Below the pieces are notes generated by a model, which did no database searches, had not been told where the DNA came from, and saw nothing but the letters and a program-made list of their open reading frames with translations. 64,000 nucleotides of DNA. Origin: Trachythela sp. YZ-2020 (lineage: Eukaryota; Cnidaria; Anthozoa; Malacalcyonacea; Clavulariidae). The stretch is from positions 62,001-126,000 of the forward strand of contig JADLSH010000245.1 of assembly GCA_016169945.1 (NCBI GenBank). The letters are read 5' to 3'. Below are positions 21,925 to 33,693 of this stretch, piece by piece (the stretch's first letter is position 1; each line of letters starts with the position of its first letter). The position numbers and the translations under genes are program-made.

Positions 21925-24754
21925 TTAAGTCGAGATTAAGGTCGAGGAAGATAGCTTTTTACAGAACGAATTATACGATACCGAATTGCGTATCTCTTCA
22001 GGTATCTGATTCCATAGTTTAGCCCCACAATATTGGAAGCTTTTTTTTAAGGATTCCGTTTTTGGTCTTGGAATATAAAACCTTGTTGAAGAACCTCTCA
22101 GATTATGGTCATGAATGGTATTCAGATTTTGGAAAGCTTCGCATAGTCGTTGGGGGGCTAAACCATTAACTGTCTTGTACATGAGCCTGGCTTTCATTTG
22201 TGCCCTACGCTCTTCAAGTGTTACCCAGCCTAGAGATTTTCGTGCCAAAATAGACTGACCATGTTCATTTTTTAAGTTCATGATCAACCTAGCCGCTCTG
22301 TTTTGGAATTTCTGTAGACGTTCGCTTAGGCCTTTATTAAGTGTATCCCATACTTCACAGCAATAATCAAAATAAGGTTGGATTAAGGCATTATAAACTT
22401 TTATCAAAATGTCTTGTTCGACATACTCCCTCATTTTAATAGCCCCAATACCTGATGATATTTTACTGCTAATATGGTTAATGTGTTTTTCCCAACTCAA
22501 GTTTTCGTCTAATTCAACTCCAAGAGCTTTGGTATTTTTAACTTTTTAATCAATTGATTATTTATTTTAACTCCTTGATGGGTATCAATATTACTTATTT
22601 TATGTCGTGTTCCAATTACAACATACTCGGTTTTCATTATATTTAGACTTAGTTTATTTGCACAAAGCCATTTCTGAACATTCCTCATGTCTACGCTCGC
22701 CCTCTCTTCCGCCTCACTAATTGTTCTGCCTACTGCCGTTAAGTTAGTATCATCAGCAAACATTCTTGGAGTTGTGCGTTCTAGGCAGCTTGGCAAATCA
22801 TTTATATACATAATAAATAAGAGAGGGCCGAGTATACTTCCTGAGGAATGCCACAAATGATTTCTTTCTCCACCGAGTATACTGGCCAATTGACAACTTT
22901 GAGTTCGGTGCGTCAAATAGCAACGTAAAGATTTAATGCTTTCCTTTGGAAACCATACATTTCAAACTTACTTAACAGTATTTCGTGGTCGACTGTATCG
23001 AATGCTTTTTTTAGGTCAAGAAAAATAACTAAGTTATACAGCCCACGGTCCATGTTGGTATACCATTCGTTCGTACAATCCAATAATGTAGTAGTTGTGG
23101 AATGATAAGGTCTGAAACCAAATTGGTGTTTTGAGAAAAGATTATTCTGGTTAAGATACTCATACATTTGATCATACATAATTCTTTCCATAAGTTTACT
23201 TACTACAGGAAGGATTGATATCGGTCTATAGTTGTCCAACATGGACCGCTGACCTTTCTTAAACAATGGAATAACCCTTGCAGCTTTCCAATCAGAAGGA
23301 AATTGATCCGAGTCAATTGACATATTAAAAATCTCAGTAAGAGAAGGTGCAATAACTGGAGCTGCTACTTGTAGAATTTTAGCTGAAATTTTATCCATTC
23401 CAGTCGCTTTGGTGGTAGACAAATTAACTAGAAGAGTGTAAACCAATGTTACACTCACTGGTCGAAATGAGAAACTGTTCTTTGTCTTAGATTTTTGTTG
23501 AGTAATAAAATCTCGAAAACTAACGTCATTGTCATTTGGAATAGACTCAGCAAGCTTTGGGCCAATATTACTAAAATGATCATTAAAAATGTCGACTAAT
23601 TCGTCGGTCGATGTAACAGTTTTACCTGGAAGTTTAATTTCATTAATCGTAGTCTGTTTTCTGTTTCGACCTAATATATCGTTTATTGTTCTCCAAGCAT
23701 ATTTAGGATTCTGTTTATTATTTGTGAATTTGTTTGCATAATAATCTCTTTTAGCACTGCGCAAAGCAGTGTTAGCAACATTTCTAGATGACTTATATAG
23801 TCTACAGTCTTCTTCTTTATTTGTCTTTATTGCTTTACGCTTAAGAGCATCTCTTTTAAATAATTTTTCCTTTACTTCCCGGCTTACCCAAGGAATATTG
23901 CCCCCTTTTCTTAGTCTTTTTACTCTCACAGGGGCATGTTTATCCAGCACATCTACAAATAATGTTTTCCATAACCGCCACATTTCATCTACATTTCTTT
24001 TAAATCTTATTTCTTCCCAAGGTATATTTTGTAAGTCATATAGAAAGCCTGAAACATTGAAATTCTTAAAATTTCTATACTCGACAGAACCTTGTAAATC
24101 AGTTTTTATTCTTGTACTTATTTTCCGAATACTATAAATGAGGCTGTGATCACTAATTCCGAGATGGACTACACCTGAAAAATTATTTTTCAGGCAGCGA
24201 CGCAAGTACTACATCCAATAATGATTGGCTAGACTGGGTAATACGCGTAGGGTTATTAATTAATTGTGTAAGCTGATATAATTCCAAAACGTCTTGAAGC
24301 CTTCTAGTGGTGGACAAAGTTGGTTCTAGCATATTACAATTTAAATCTCCCAAAATATAAAATTCTATATTTTCATCATCAATTGATTTGATTAGCCTCT
24401 CAATTTTTATAAACACTTCACTAGCGGAACATGGTGGTCTATAAATACTTGAAACTATAAAAGATTGACTATTAGCCTGCTTAATTTCCACACAGACAGC
24501 TTCAAGGCCTGTTGGAATTAGATCAGGCGATTTTCATAATTTATATGACGTCTTATATAAATACATACCCCTCCTCCATTTCTATTCCGATCAGCACGTA
24601 GCAAGTCATAACCTTCAATGCTAACAATCCCATCGGAAATAGTGGAGTCCAAACGGGTTTCATTAACTGCTAAAACATCTAGATATTTATCATGAAGTAA
24701 TAATCGGATTTCATCAAGGTGTTTCGGAAGGCTAGCTACATTAAGCATAGCCAT
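21925..24754 (-). pseudogene. LINE ORF2: endonuclease and reverse transcriptase (frameshifted)
   Basis: Blocks in order on the minus strand: 24754-24518 is the endonuclease N-part (LNVASLPKHLDEIRLLL, VNETRLD, RNGGGVCIYIR); 24491-24183 holds YRPP, ILGDLNCN and the SLLDVVL end; 24205-22913 holds GISDHS (catalytic Asp/His of the endonuclease), then RT with DNYRPISILPVVSKLMER, QFGFRPYHST and FLDLKKAFDTVDHEILL; 22916-22509 holds SILGPLLFIMYINDL and the catalytic MFADDTNLT; 22500-21925 holds the thumb (IQPYFDYCCEVWD, LQKFQNRAARLI) and the terminal AKLWNQIPEEI. One break is a single missing G in the IPQGS codons near 22843. The other breaks are at ~24500, ~24195, ~22915 and ~22505. All catalytic motifs survive, so the inactivation looks fairly recent. 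Confidence 0.88.
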
Positions 24755-24823
24755 CTTAAAACCCCTTGTTTTCGGAATATTTAAACAGGCATCATTAGCA
24801 CTCCTCCTCGACCCGTCCTCATT

Positions 24824-26542
24824 TCAATTATGCGAACTTAAGAAATATGAAAAGTTTGCCTGAAGCAAAGAGCTACCTTCTCGGTTTAAATGCAGTCCTC
24901 TACTATTTAAATGAGAGCGACTAATACTACTATTGTCTAAAAATGCAAGCTTTTTCTTCAAGCAGCTTGACTTTAGTATATTGTTGGTCTCATTTACCTT
25001 CGTTGTAAGTTCCTCTCTATCGCATCTAGTGACTAAAGAAGAGATGATGACTTCAGTATCATTGCAATCCTTTTTAAAATTCTCTGCTAACTCGATAATT
25101 TTCTTTGCAATTTCTTTAGGACTTGAATAGCGTATGTCGTTTGTGCCTGCATGGATAATGAGCTTATCGGGTTGCTTTCGTGCAGTGGGCTTTAAGAAAT
25201 CAGACATATCATTAACTGTTGCACCTGAGAAAGACTTAACTATTACGTTTCTGTCAGTGTTGGATACTTCCCAACCTTTTACATATTTTATAATCGAATC
25301 TCCAGCTATAACAACCGTTTCTTTAGTGCGTTGTCTTTCTGCTGTTATTTCCTCACTTGCCTTATGCGCTTCTCTTGTTTGCTCGTTTTCCTTTGCCTTT
25401 TGTTCGTTATTCTTCACCTTATTCTTCTTATGCTTTTGTTCCTGATTAATCTGCTGTGACGTCTGCTTGTTGACTTTCGATTGAGCAGCTTTGTCATCAG
25501 ATTCGCTCATTTGATTCTTACCAAAGCTCTTTCGTTGAAGGCTTAATTTCTCTTTTGTTTTTGTCGTGTTAGGAATTTCTTGATCATCAGATTCTTCATC
25601 GCCTTCGTAAATTAGACTTTCAAATCTGTTGCTAATCTCGACATTTGGATTGATATCAGCATCTATACTAGATGCGGACATCTGTTTACAACTACCGTTT
25701 TTTATAACAGAACCTTTGACAGTTTGCCAATCAGCCCCTTTATATTTCTCATTTAGATCTGATTGTAACATTCCCAAAGCTGTAATCAGGGATTCTTTCT
25801 CATTTTCGAATCTTTTAGCTTTAGTGTTTAGATCTGATATAATATACGAAAGATTTTCAGAACGCTCCCTTAAATTTTCATTATCCTGTCTTAATTTTAC
25901 ATTTTCCCGCACAATACTATCAACATATTCACGGGAGAGCTCCGTATTTAATCCTTCCTTTGCTTTCAAACTGTTTATTGATTTTGCGATATCCATAAAG
26001 TTATTATTCATTCGATCTTCGAGGAGTTCAACCTTGTCAGCTAGATCAGACCACTTACCGCATAAATCATTAGGCAGTAAGGTAGAATCACTGATGTTGA
26101 CCAATTCGATAGCGTTAGTATTATCTCTGGCTTCGATATCTGCGGTTTCGTCGTTTGTAGCCTTGACATTTGTGGCTTCGACATTTGTAGCTTCGACCTT
26201 TGCGGCTTCAACATTGGTGGCTTCTACATTTGCGACTTCGACATTTGTCAAATCTGTATATTTGTTGCTTATAGCTTCGTGAATTCGTTCTTTAATTTCA
26301 TCAGCCGCTTTACCGTCAAAAGAGATCGTTTTGCTGTGCCACGTTACTAACAGATCATCGCCTTCGCCTTTAAAGCACCATGTGCCTCCGCTCGGCGATC
26401 GCCATATCGCATTTTCAGCATCTCTTTGATTCACTTCATTTGCAACGAATGTCTTTAATTGAGAAAGATCTCCTTGCCATAATAATTTGTTTTTTTTAAC
26501 ATCAAACAGATCATAAGTTTGATTTGTTGAGTTTAAGGCCAT
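24824..26542 (-). CDS. LINE ORF1 protein with SGNH/GDSL-type esterase domain
   Basis: 572 aa from ATG 26542 (an in-frame extension to 26710 has no ATG at its first codon; an internal ATG at position 30 of that extension is also possible). The N-terminal ~90 residues form a WxSPSGG-type module (AIWRSPSGGTWCFKG). Residues ~105-140 are a degenerate repeat of VEATN. Next come a coiled coil (about 165-280, KLRQDNENLRERSENLS) and a Lys/Glu-rich linker. Residues 410-572 form a lipase/esterase fold with the nucleophile in AGDSII, the GxND block HAGTNDIR and the C-terminal SHLNSRGLHLN carrying the likely catalytic His. In the CR1 clade this domain is thought to act on lipid or membrane interfaces during retrotransposition. 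It is intact although ORF2 downstream is broken. Confidence 0.85.
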   Translation of the reverse strand: MALNSTNQTYDLFDVKKNKLLWQGDLSQLKTFVANEVNQRDAENAIWRSPSGGTWCFKGEGDDLLVTWHSKTISFDGKAADEIKERIHEAISNKYTDLTNVEVANVEATNVEAAKVEATNVEATNVKATNDETADIEARDNTNAIELVNISDSTLLPNDLCGKWSDLADKVELLEDRMNNNFMDIAKSINSLKAKEGLNTELSREYVDSIVRENVKLRQDNENLRERSENLSYIISDLNTKAKRFENEKESLITALGMLQSDLNEKYKGADWQTVKGSVIKNGSCKQMSASSIDADINPNVEISNRFESLIYEGDEESDDQEIPNTTKTKEKLSLQRKSFGKNQMSESDDKAAQSKVNKQTSQQINQEQKHKKNKVKNNEQKAKENEQTREAHKASEEITAERQRTKETVVIAGDSIIKYVKGWEVSNTDRNVIVKSFSGATVNDMSDFLKPTARKQPDKLIIHAGTNDIRYSSPKEIAKKIIELAENFKKDCNDTEVIISSLVTRCDREELTTKVNETNNILKSSCLKKKLAFLDNSSISRSHLNSRGLHLNREGSSLLQANFSYFLSSHN

Positions 26543-26600
26543 ATTTTGCGGAGCTCTGTCTATAACGAGAGTCAAGGGATGCACTTCAGTATGTTCTACT

Positions 26601-27856
26601 TTTAGAAAACAAAAAGAGAACATACTTTCGTATGTTCTACTTTTGTTTTTGTTTTTAAGGTAGCTCGATATATTAATCACAAAAACCTTATTCAAGAATC
26701 GCGAAAACAAAACTTCATACTATATGTACAAACCCGCGTGACCATTTATGCGCGCAGGAATATTAACGAAAGAACTTCCAAAATGACCTGACGTGAGCAG
26801 TTAGTTGCTCGCGCCATCTCGCGTCATTGCGCGTGTTATATACCGCGTTTCATGTCAATTGCTACGTCATTAAAAAATTCCACTTTTGAAAAACAATGCG
26901 CTATATCTCTCTATTTTGTCGGTGACCTACGGTCAAATTTTGCATGCTGTATTGCACCGCAAAAACCTTTCATTATACCAAAAATAAAAAATTCTGTAAT
27001 ACAAAAAAAATTTATTGAAGAAAACGACATTTTTGCCTTTTTAAAAAAAATAGCATTACAGAACTTTTTATATTTTGCTTCATGTTACTCTGTCTTGCAA
27101 GTAAAATAATGCACGAAAAAAAATTGGGAAAAAAAATTATTTTCCAACAACACGAGGCGATAGGCTATTTAGGAGTAAATTTCGTACGCATATGTTGCCA
27201 TAGTAACGAACTATGTGTTACTAAAACTAACATAATCTGAAAGTAGAAAGATCAAAATATATGAAAATCCCGATACCTGGTGAATAAAAGCTAAAAATAC
27301 GAAGTTTAAAAATTTCAAAGTGTTGGACACCTGAATTTTTGAAAACTATCGATCCACCTTAAGATGTTTTTCAAGATTTAAAACGAAACGCACGTTCACA
27401 CCCCGTACAGACCAGCGAGTTTTCCTTGACAAGTTCCTTGACGAGTTTATTTGTTAATGTGTACGAAAAAGGCTTGCAGTCTATTTCCACGACAGTTACG
27501 ACACGGTTACGACCATATACGACACGGTTACGACTTCAAATATTACGCACGACTGACTAAAATCCAAAAGAAACCAAAGAATGAAGACGACGTCATTCTT
27601 ATTGGGATCGAAGTATCGGGGGCATACGCTGTTAGCAGGCCGTAATCCCCGCTCATTCCCATCTTGCTTTGAAATCTAGGCAAGTACAGGCAAATCACTG
27701 CCGCTTAAAGGGGTCTTCAAAAGGATAAGGTAAATCAATTCGAGCTAGGCGGGCCGTGGGGGGAGGGGGGGGGATGCGGGGCTCCCTTCCAGCCAATGCT
27801 TCCAGCCCAGATCGCCCGGGCTCGTCTGAGGTAGCTAGCCATGAAGTCCGCCCCTG
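26601..27856. other. Intergenic
   Basis: It includes a direct repeat of GTATGTTCTACTTTTG-like sequence at ~26588 and 26630 (possible LINE 5' UTR). The rest is AT-rich with no domain-bearing frame. A G10 stretch lies at 27758-27772. Confidence 0.3.
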
Positions 27857-29455
27857 AGCAGATACATAATATTTCTTAAGCATGCAGGTACATAATATTT
27901 CTTAAGCATGCAGGTACATAATATTTCTTAACTATGCAGGTACATAATATTTCTTAACTATGCAGGTACATAATATTTCTTAAGCATGCAGGTACATAAT
28001 ATTTCTTAAGTATGCAGGTACATAATATTTCTTAAGCATGTAGGTACATAATATTTCTTAACTATGCAGGTACATAATATTTCTTAACTATGCAGGTACA
28101 TAATATTTCTTAAGCATGCAGGTACATAATATTTCTTAAGTATGCAGGTACATAATATTTCTTAAGCATGCAGGTACATAATATTTCTTAACTATGCAGG
28201 TACATAATATTTCTTAAGCATGCAGGTACATAATATGTCTTAAGCATGCAGGTACATAATATTTCTTAAGCATGCAGGTACATAATATTTCTTAAGCATG
28301 CAGGTACATAATATTTCTTAAGTATGCAGGTACATAATATTTCTTAAGCATGCAGGTACATAATATTTCTTAAGCATGCAGGTACATAATATTTCTTAAG
28401 CATGCAGGTACATAATATTTCTTAAGTATGCAGGTACATAATATTTCTTAAGCATGCAGGTACATAATATGTCTTAAGCATGCAGGTACATAATATTTCT
28501 TAAGTATGCAGGTACATAATATTTCTTAACTATGCAGGTACATAATATTTCTTAAGCATGCAGGTACATAATATTTCTTAAGCATGCAGGTACATAATAT
28601 TTCTTAACTATGCAGGTACATAATATTTCTTAAGTATGCAGGTACATAATATTTCTTAAGCATGCAGATACATAATATTTCTTAACTATGCAGGTACATA
28701 ATATTTCTTAAGCATGCAGGTACATAATATTTCGGCTTAAGCATGCAGGTACATAATATTTCTTAAGCATGCAGGTACATAATATTTCTTAAGCATGCAG
28801 ATACATAATATTTCTTAACTATGCAGGTACATAATATTTCTTAAGTATGCAGGTACATAATATTTCGGCTTAAGCATGCAGGTACATACTATTTCTTCTT
28901 AAGCATGCAGGTACATAATATTTCTTAAGCATGCAGGTACATAATATTTCTTAAGCATGCAGGTACATAATATTTCTTAACTATGCAGGTACATAATATT
29001 TCTTAAGTATGCAGGTACATAATATTTCTTAAGCATGCAGGTACATAATATTTCTTAAGCATGCAGATACATAATATTTCTTAACTATGCAGGTACATAA
29101 TATTTCTTAAGCATGCAGGTACATAATATTTCGGCTTAAGCATGCAGGTACATAATATTTCTTAAGCATGCAGGTACATAATATTTCTTAAGCATGCAGA
29201 TACATAATATTTCTTAACTATGCAGGTACATAATATTTCTTAAGTATGCAGGTACATAATATTTCGGCTTAAGCATGCAGGTACATACTATTTCTTCTTA
29301 AGCATGCAGGTACATAATATTTCTTAAGTATGCAGGTACATAATATTTCTTAAGCATGCAGGTATATAACATTTCTTAAGCATGCAGGTACATAATATTT
29401 CTTAAGCATGCAGGTACATAATATTTCTTACACAGGTTCATATATATTTCTTAAG
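27857..29455. repeat. 26-bp satellite with 399-bp higher-order repeat
   Basis: About 61 copies of a 26-bp unit made of GCAGGTACATAATATTTCTT plus AAGCAT. Variants ACTATG, AGTATG and insertions such as TTCGGCTTAAG mark higher-order structure: CGGCTT occurs at 28733, 28866, 29132 and 29265, and CATACTATTTCTTCTT at 28885 and 29284, all at a 399-bp offset. The unit contains the palindromes GTAC, AATATT, CTTAAG and GCATGC. The array runs into the 3' end of the ApoL-like gene. Confidence 0.95.
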
Positions 29456-30585
29456 CTGTCTTCCATGTGGTTTGCTAGAAGACGCAGTTCTCTGCCAAGC
29501 TGAGATTCTCCTTGAGATTTATAGTGATTTTGGTACGCGTTTTTCCCTTCCCATAAAGACGTTAAGGCACCAAAACCAGCGGTTACCATTCCTGTCACTT
29601 TTGCAGCAGTTTTCATTCCCTCCTGAGCAGCCCTTGAAGCTGCTCTTTTTGCTGCTTTTGTGCCTGTTTCCTTCGCTGCTTTAGCGGCGGCTTCTTTGGC
29701 GGCTTGCCGTGCTGCATGTTGTGCGACTAAATTTCCACCTTCTTCTGCAGCCTGCTTAGCTGCCTCCTTGGCCGCTTTTTCGAGCGTATCCTCAATAATT
29801 TCTTTGTACGCTTTCTGGGCAGCTTTTAGGGCTTCTTGTCGCACAAAGTCCTTAGAAAACCCGCTGCACATTGACTTAACCGCCGATGACGCGCTCTGCT
29901 CAGCAATTTCCTCCATCCCTTCCAATGCCCCCTTTCCGGCTATAAGTGGCAAAATTTGCACCATACCTAAAATAATTTTAGATGATCCGCCTGAAAGAAA
30001 GTACAATATTGGCGGAATTGCCACTCTGAGTGGGTCAAAAGCTGCAGCGGAACCAAAAGTCATTCCTATGCTACCAAGTCCAGCAAAGAACATGTGTAAT
30101 TCACGAAATACCATATAAGGTTCACCAAAATCACCTCTTTCTATCCTGTGAATAATCTCGTTCATGTCTCTCAGTGCATCCTCATCTTCAGCCAGTTGCT
30201 GCAAGAGTTCCTCTTGCAAGACGCTGTTGTGTTGGCCTCGATCATATTCGTTCTTCACTGACCAGGCTCCACCACCAACAGAACATAAAGCTCCAACACA
30301 TGTGAGACTGCCAATCACAATTGGCGCAGCAAGACCATCAGAGGCAATTGTTATCCCACCAGCACACATTCCAAACACCCCTCCAAATGCTCCAATTATA
30401 TTCGCATCCCGGTTTGACGCAGCACAGCCCTTGTGAATCTCATCAGCCGTTCTAGCTTTTTCTCTTATCACACGGATAGTTCTTCCACGTGTTGCTGCGG
30501 CCCGCTCAAATATCTGTCCAATATCTCTGTTTCCCAGATGATCATCACGTGCCGAAAGTTGTCTGACCATTTCCATTTGCGCCAT
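29428..30585 (-). CDS. Apolipoprotein-L-like protein
   Basis: 385 aa from ATG 30585; the open frame extends upstream to a TAG at 30616-30618, next to a possible acceptor. The N-terminal region has a charged helix and then ADEIHKGCAASNRDANIIGA, which resembles the ApoL motif IHxGCxxAN placed before a glycine-rich hydrophobic hairpin (FGGVFGMCAGGITIASDG, APIVIGSLTCVGALCSVGGG). A second hydrophobic segment follows at about residues 170-215. The C-terminal third is an Ala/Lys-rich helix (KAAKEAAKQAAEEGG and repeats). ApoL proteins are membrane-inserting, colicin-like channel proteins; the role here is inferred. The last codons (LRNIYEPV, TAA) lie in a degenerate unit of the adjoining 26-bp satellite. 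It could also be an unrelated glycine-zipper membrane protein. Confidence 0.6.
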   Translation of the reverse strand: MAQMEMVRQLSARDDHLGNRDIGQIFERAAATRGRTIRVIREKARTADEIHKGCAASNRDANIIGAFGGVFGMCAGGITIASDGLAAPIVIGSLTCVGALCSVGGGAWSVKNEYDRGQHNSVLQEELLQQLAEDEDALRDMNEIIHRIERGDFGEPYMVFRELHMFFAGLGSIGMTFGSAAAFDPLRVAIPPILYFLSGGSSKIILGMVQILPLIAGKGALEGMEEIAEQSASSAVKSMCSGFSKDFVRQEALKAAQKAYKEIIEDTLEKAAKEAAKQAAEEGGNLVAQHAARQAAKEAAAKAAKETGTKAAKRAASRAAQEGMKTAAKVTGMVTAGFGALTSLWEGKNAYQNHYKSQGESQLGRELRLLANHMEDSLRNIYEPV

Positions 30586-30789
30586 GTTTTGATTTTGACG
30601 TCGCAATTTCTTGTTCTATGCGAAAAAAATAGATGTGGACACTGAAAATGCGGGTATGACCATTGGCCATTGTACAGTATTCTACCATGCTAAATTTATA
30701 GCCACTTTGGCAATGTAGAGTTGGAGTATTGATGATGCCAATACTCCACAGACTAGAAATTTGGTTATCGACTTAATTGTTTGTTACTG
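30586..30789. promoter_or_regulatory. Upstream region of the ApoL-like gene
   Basis: About 200 bp between the start codon and the 10-bp satellite. No TATA box is evident in the expected place. CCAATACTCC and its near-complement GGAGTATTG at ~30723-30750 form a small dyad (GGAGTATTGATGATGCCAAT). Confidence 0.25.
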
Positions 30790-31130
30790 TTTGGTACCTT
30801 AAGGTAGTCCGAAGGTAGTCTAAGGTACCCTAAGGTAGTCTAAGGTAGTCTAAGGTAGGCTAAGGTACCCTAAGGTAGTCTAAGGTAGTTTAAGGTAGTC
30901 TAAGGCAGTCTAAGGTAGTATAGGGCAGTCTAAGGTACAGTACTGCCTACTTAACACAAATACGCGGTTAACCGCGGGCCACACGCGGTTTGACCGGAGG
31001 CGTCCCGCGGGTCGCCCGTAAGCCTCCCGCGGTCTGCCCGGAGGTTGCTCGCGGTTTCCCCGGGGGCTGCACGCGGTCGCCCGCGGTTGTGTGGGCGTGT
31101 TGAGGTTTGACCGCAACTCACGGCGGAACA
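30790..31130. repeat. Composite satellite: (TAAGGTAGTC)n - linker - CGCGGT repeats
   Basis: The 10-bp unit TAAGGTAGTC repeats at 30797-30935. It is followed by the linker TACAGTACTGCCTA-ACTTAACAC (30936-30957) and then a GC-rich imperfect repeat with CGCGGTTAACCGCGG-like units to ~31130. The same three-part order is found in the opposite orientation at 45435-45600. Confidence 0.85.
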
Positions 31131-33307
31131 CGAAAACAATACGACTTGCAAATTCGGAATTTTCCGTGGGGAAATTAGTATTTAGAAATCAGAATATCAT
31201 ACGATATATTTTAGCACTTTAATTTCCAACTTTGTCATTGGCATTTTGGTGTTTTCTTATATTTTTTACAATTTCATGTATATTGCAACAAGCCTAAAAT
31301 AGTGTGTCTTGACGAAGCAAGTATTTTACCATAGCTAATTATTGCACAATTTTACCACACAATTAGCTTAGTTGAAGGTAAACACAAAAATTCAAAGCAA
31401 ATCTCCCAATAACTAGTCTATAAATTTAGTAATTGTTTTTTCTGGAATGCTGTCTGGATCAATAGAAGTACTGTTCGGCAAAGTTCTGAAAAAGACGGAC
31501 ATGCAAAAGTAATGCAGCTTGTTTCACAATGCAATGTAGCTGACTCTTGAAGCAATAATTCCTACCATATTGACATATACCTGTTATATAGACAGTCAAT
31601 TAAAATATTTGTAAATAGACTGACAGACAATATCATGTTTGTTTGAGGGAGCTAGCGTAGTAGCGGCGTATATATATGATTGAATACGTATCTCCGCCGT
31701 TTACTGTAATTTGTATCGCTTGAAAATGCGAGGTAGATACGGTATATAGTATTGCAGACGATGACATAAGGTAGTTCAAAAAACACTGCTAAGAATGGTG
31801 GCCGCGCGTAGTACAAATACGGAAGTTGTTATTCGGGTTAGCGTATACGTAGCATAAGGATATACGTAGCGTAAGGTAAGCGTATACGTAGCGCAGATTA
31901 ATCAACGATAATATATATGGCAAATATTCATACCTCTACTCTCTAGATTTTCTTTTAGCTATTCAAGCGAGGATATCATATACAATAAAACATATCTTTT
32001 CCGAAGGCTAGTCCCCACTGGGAAAAACTCGTTGAAAATCTCATATTGAAGAAATATTCGAACGATAAATCTCTCAGTGATATACTGATAGCTTTAAGTT
32101 TGTATTTATTCTGAACGCATCTATTCACCGGCGTTGCCCGGCGCGCTAATGAGTATTTTGGTATTTCCGAGACGTGAGAGGATAACTTGTAAACAGTATG
32201 CAGATTACAAAACGAAAATTTGTCAGTATACTTGAAAGAAGATGCACGGTGTATTTTTCAACGGGATTTGATGGCAAAATAAAAAGCAAGCAAGTGCGGA
32301 AAGCTATATATAAGCGGAGTGAGAGATCTGAGACTGAGACCCGAGTTTGATACAGGCTTTTCTTAATACAAGAAAGATTATTGATGGATTTGATACACAT
32401 TGGACACACTAGAGTTAGTACTTCGCGTAAATAGAAATATTTATATATTTGAATGAGGTTATGCAATAACCAAGGTTAACAGCTAGGTAACCATGCCTCG
32501 ATACGTCAGCACGCCACGTGACCCCTGGGTATGTAACATGAGAGCGGTCGAAGTTCGGCATCATTTACCGTTGCGTGCTAAGCAAACATTGTAGGAAATT
32601 TTTTTTTGGTCTTTATGACCGGGCTTCAGACGGCAGTATCTCATGTTTTACGCCAATGTATTACATCAGCTGAACGAACCCGACGCAAGTTCCTACAGAT
32701 ACACACGCACGTAAGGAAGGTCAGGTAGGCGACAGTTCTCTTCGCCAGAATTCAGGTACGTTTGTCACTCTTTTATTTGTTGCGAGTTCTTGTAGTGCGG
32801 CGGAATCTCTGGCTATCCCCGCGGTAAGCAGCTTCCTCAGTGGGTCAAACGAGTCAAACCCGAATAACGGACACGTCAGTCGTTTTACCTCTGTGCCCTC
32901 TCATAATAATTTCTAGCCCGGAGAGCGCGTTTATACTTGCTACCGGCAGGGCTTCCATTCCTGTCAAATTGGTTAAAAAAATCAAACTCTAGCAAACTTT
33001 GCACCTGGTATTGTTCTGTTTAATGTCTGTCAACAAGAGTACTTAAAACATAGCGGTGTTTGATAATTTCCCGAGTGTTGACGTGTTGGATATGCAACTA
33101 GCCGCACATCCGGACCGATCTAAAGTTGGTCGGGTTTTCGCAAGGTTTTCACAGGGACAAAATTAATCTTAGGTCAGGGATAAATTAGGGATAAAAATTT
33201 ATCTTAGGGATAAAATTAAACTTAGACCTCGAGAGGAATTACTCGGGACATAGTTTTCGCATTGGAGCAGCGACGACGGCTGCATCGGTAGGAGTTCCTG
33301 ACCATTA
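31131..33307. other. Intergenic, no gene recognised
   Basis: More than 2 kb with no coding signature on either strand. It includes a short local repeat of GTATACGTAGC at ~31845-31895 and of AGGGATAAAATTA-like phrases at ~33170-33215. A minus-strand open frame at 32146-32466 has no domain. Confidence 0.35.
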
Positions 33308-33693
33308 GGCGGGGGTTAACCCAAAATGTTCAAACTTTTTGAAATTTATTTTTTTTACGGAAAATGACATTTCAACCATCAGATTTACCATTGCTATGTG
33401 CACTTTAAATTTATTTGAAGTTTTCCATGTTTATTCTGTGTTTTAAAATAGTCATGATCAGGTTACCATGGAAACGGAAGTTAGCATTTTTTGTTTATTC
33501 GTTGTTTTACCCATCCCAGGTCATCCCAATTGGCCTAGATTGCTTTGAGAGAATGTTAGGCCATACTAGGAAGCTAACATGAAGTATACCTAGTCAGAGA
33601 ACGTCAAACCGCTGACGAATAAGTTTGATTTTATGATTTCCAAGCATGACAAAGATTTTGTGAGGAAGCCATTCTGAGACATTTTAGTTGAAG

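Larger units (their letters stand above)
21751..26600 (-). mobile_element. Nearly full-length CR1-type LINE
   Basis: On the minus strand the order is ORF1 (esterase type), apurinic endonuclease, reverse transcriptase, C-terminal region, a 3' UTR ending CTTTATTTAAA-like and a (TAGA)n tail at 21751-21772. ORF1 is open. ORF2 carries at least four frameshifts. ORF1 with an SGNH/GDSL-type esterase is a known feature of the CR1 clade. The 5' boundary is uncertain (26.6-26.8 kb), and no target duplication was identified. Confidence 0.9.

Noticed and set aside
25629..26282. 217-codon plus-strand frame opposite LINE ORF1
   Set aside because: Antisense shadow of ORF1, Ser/Phe-rich without homology.
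27857..29455. CRISPR-like array
   Set aside because: Units are contiguous tandem copies with no unique spacers, and the genome is eukaryotic.
29660..30436. Plus-strand frames opposite the ApoL-like gene
   Set aside because: Antisense shadows of an Ala-rich coding region with no domain of their own.
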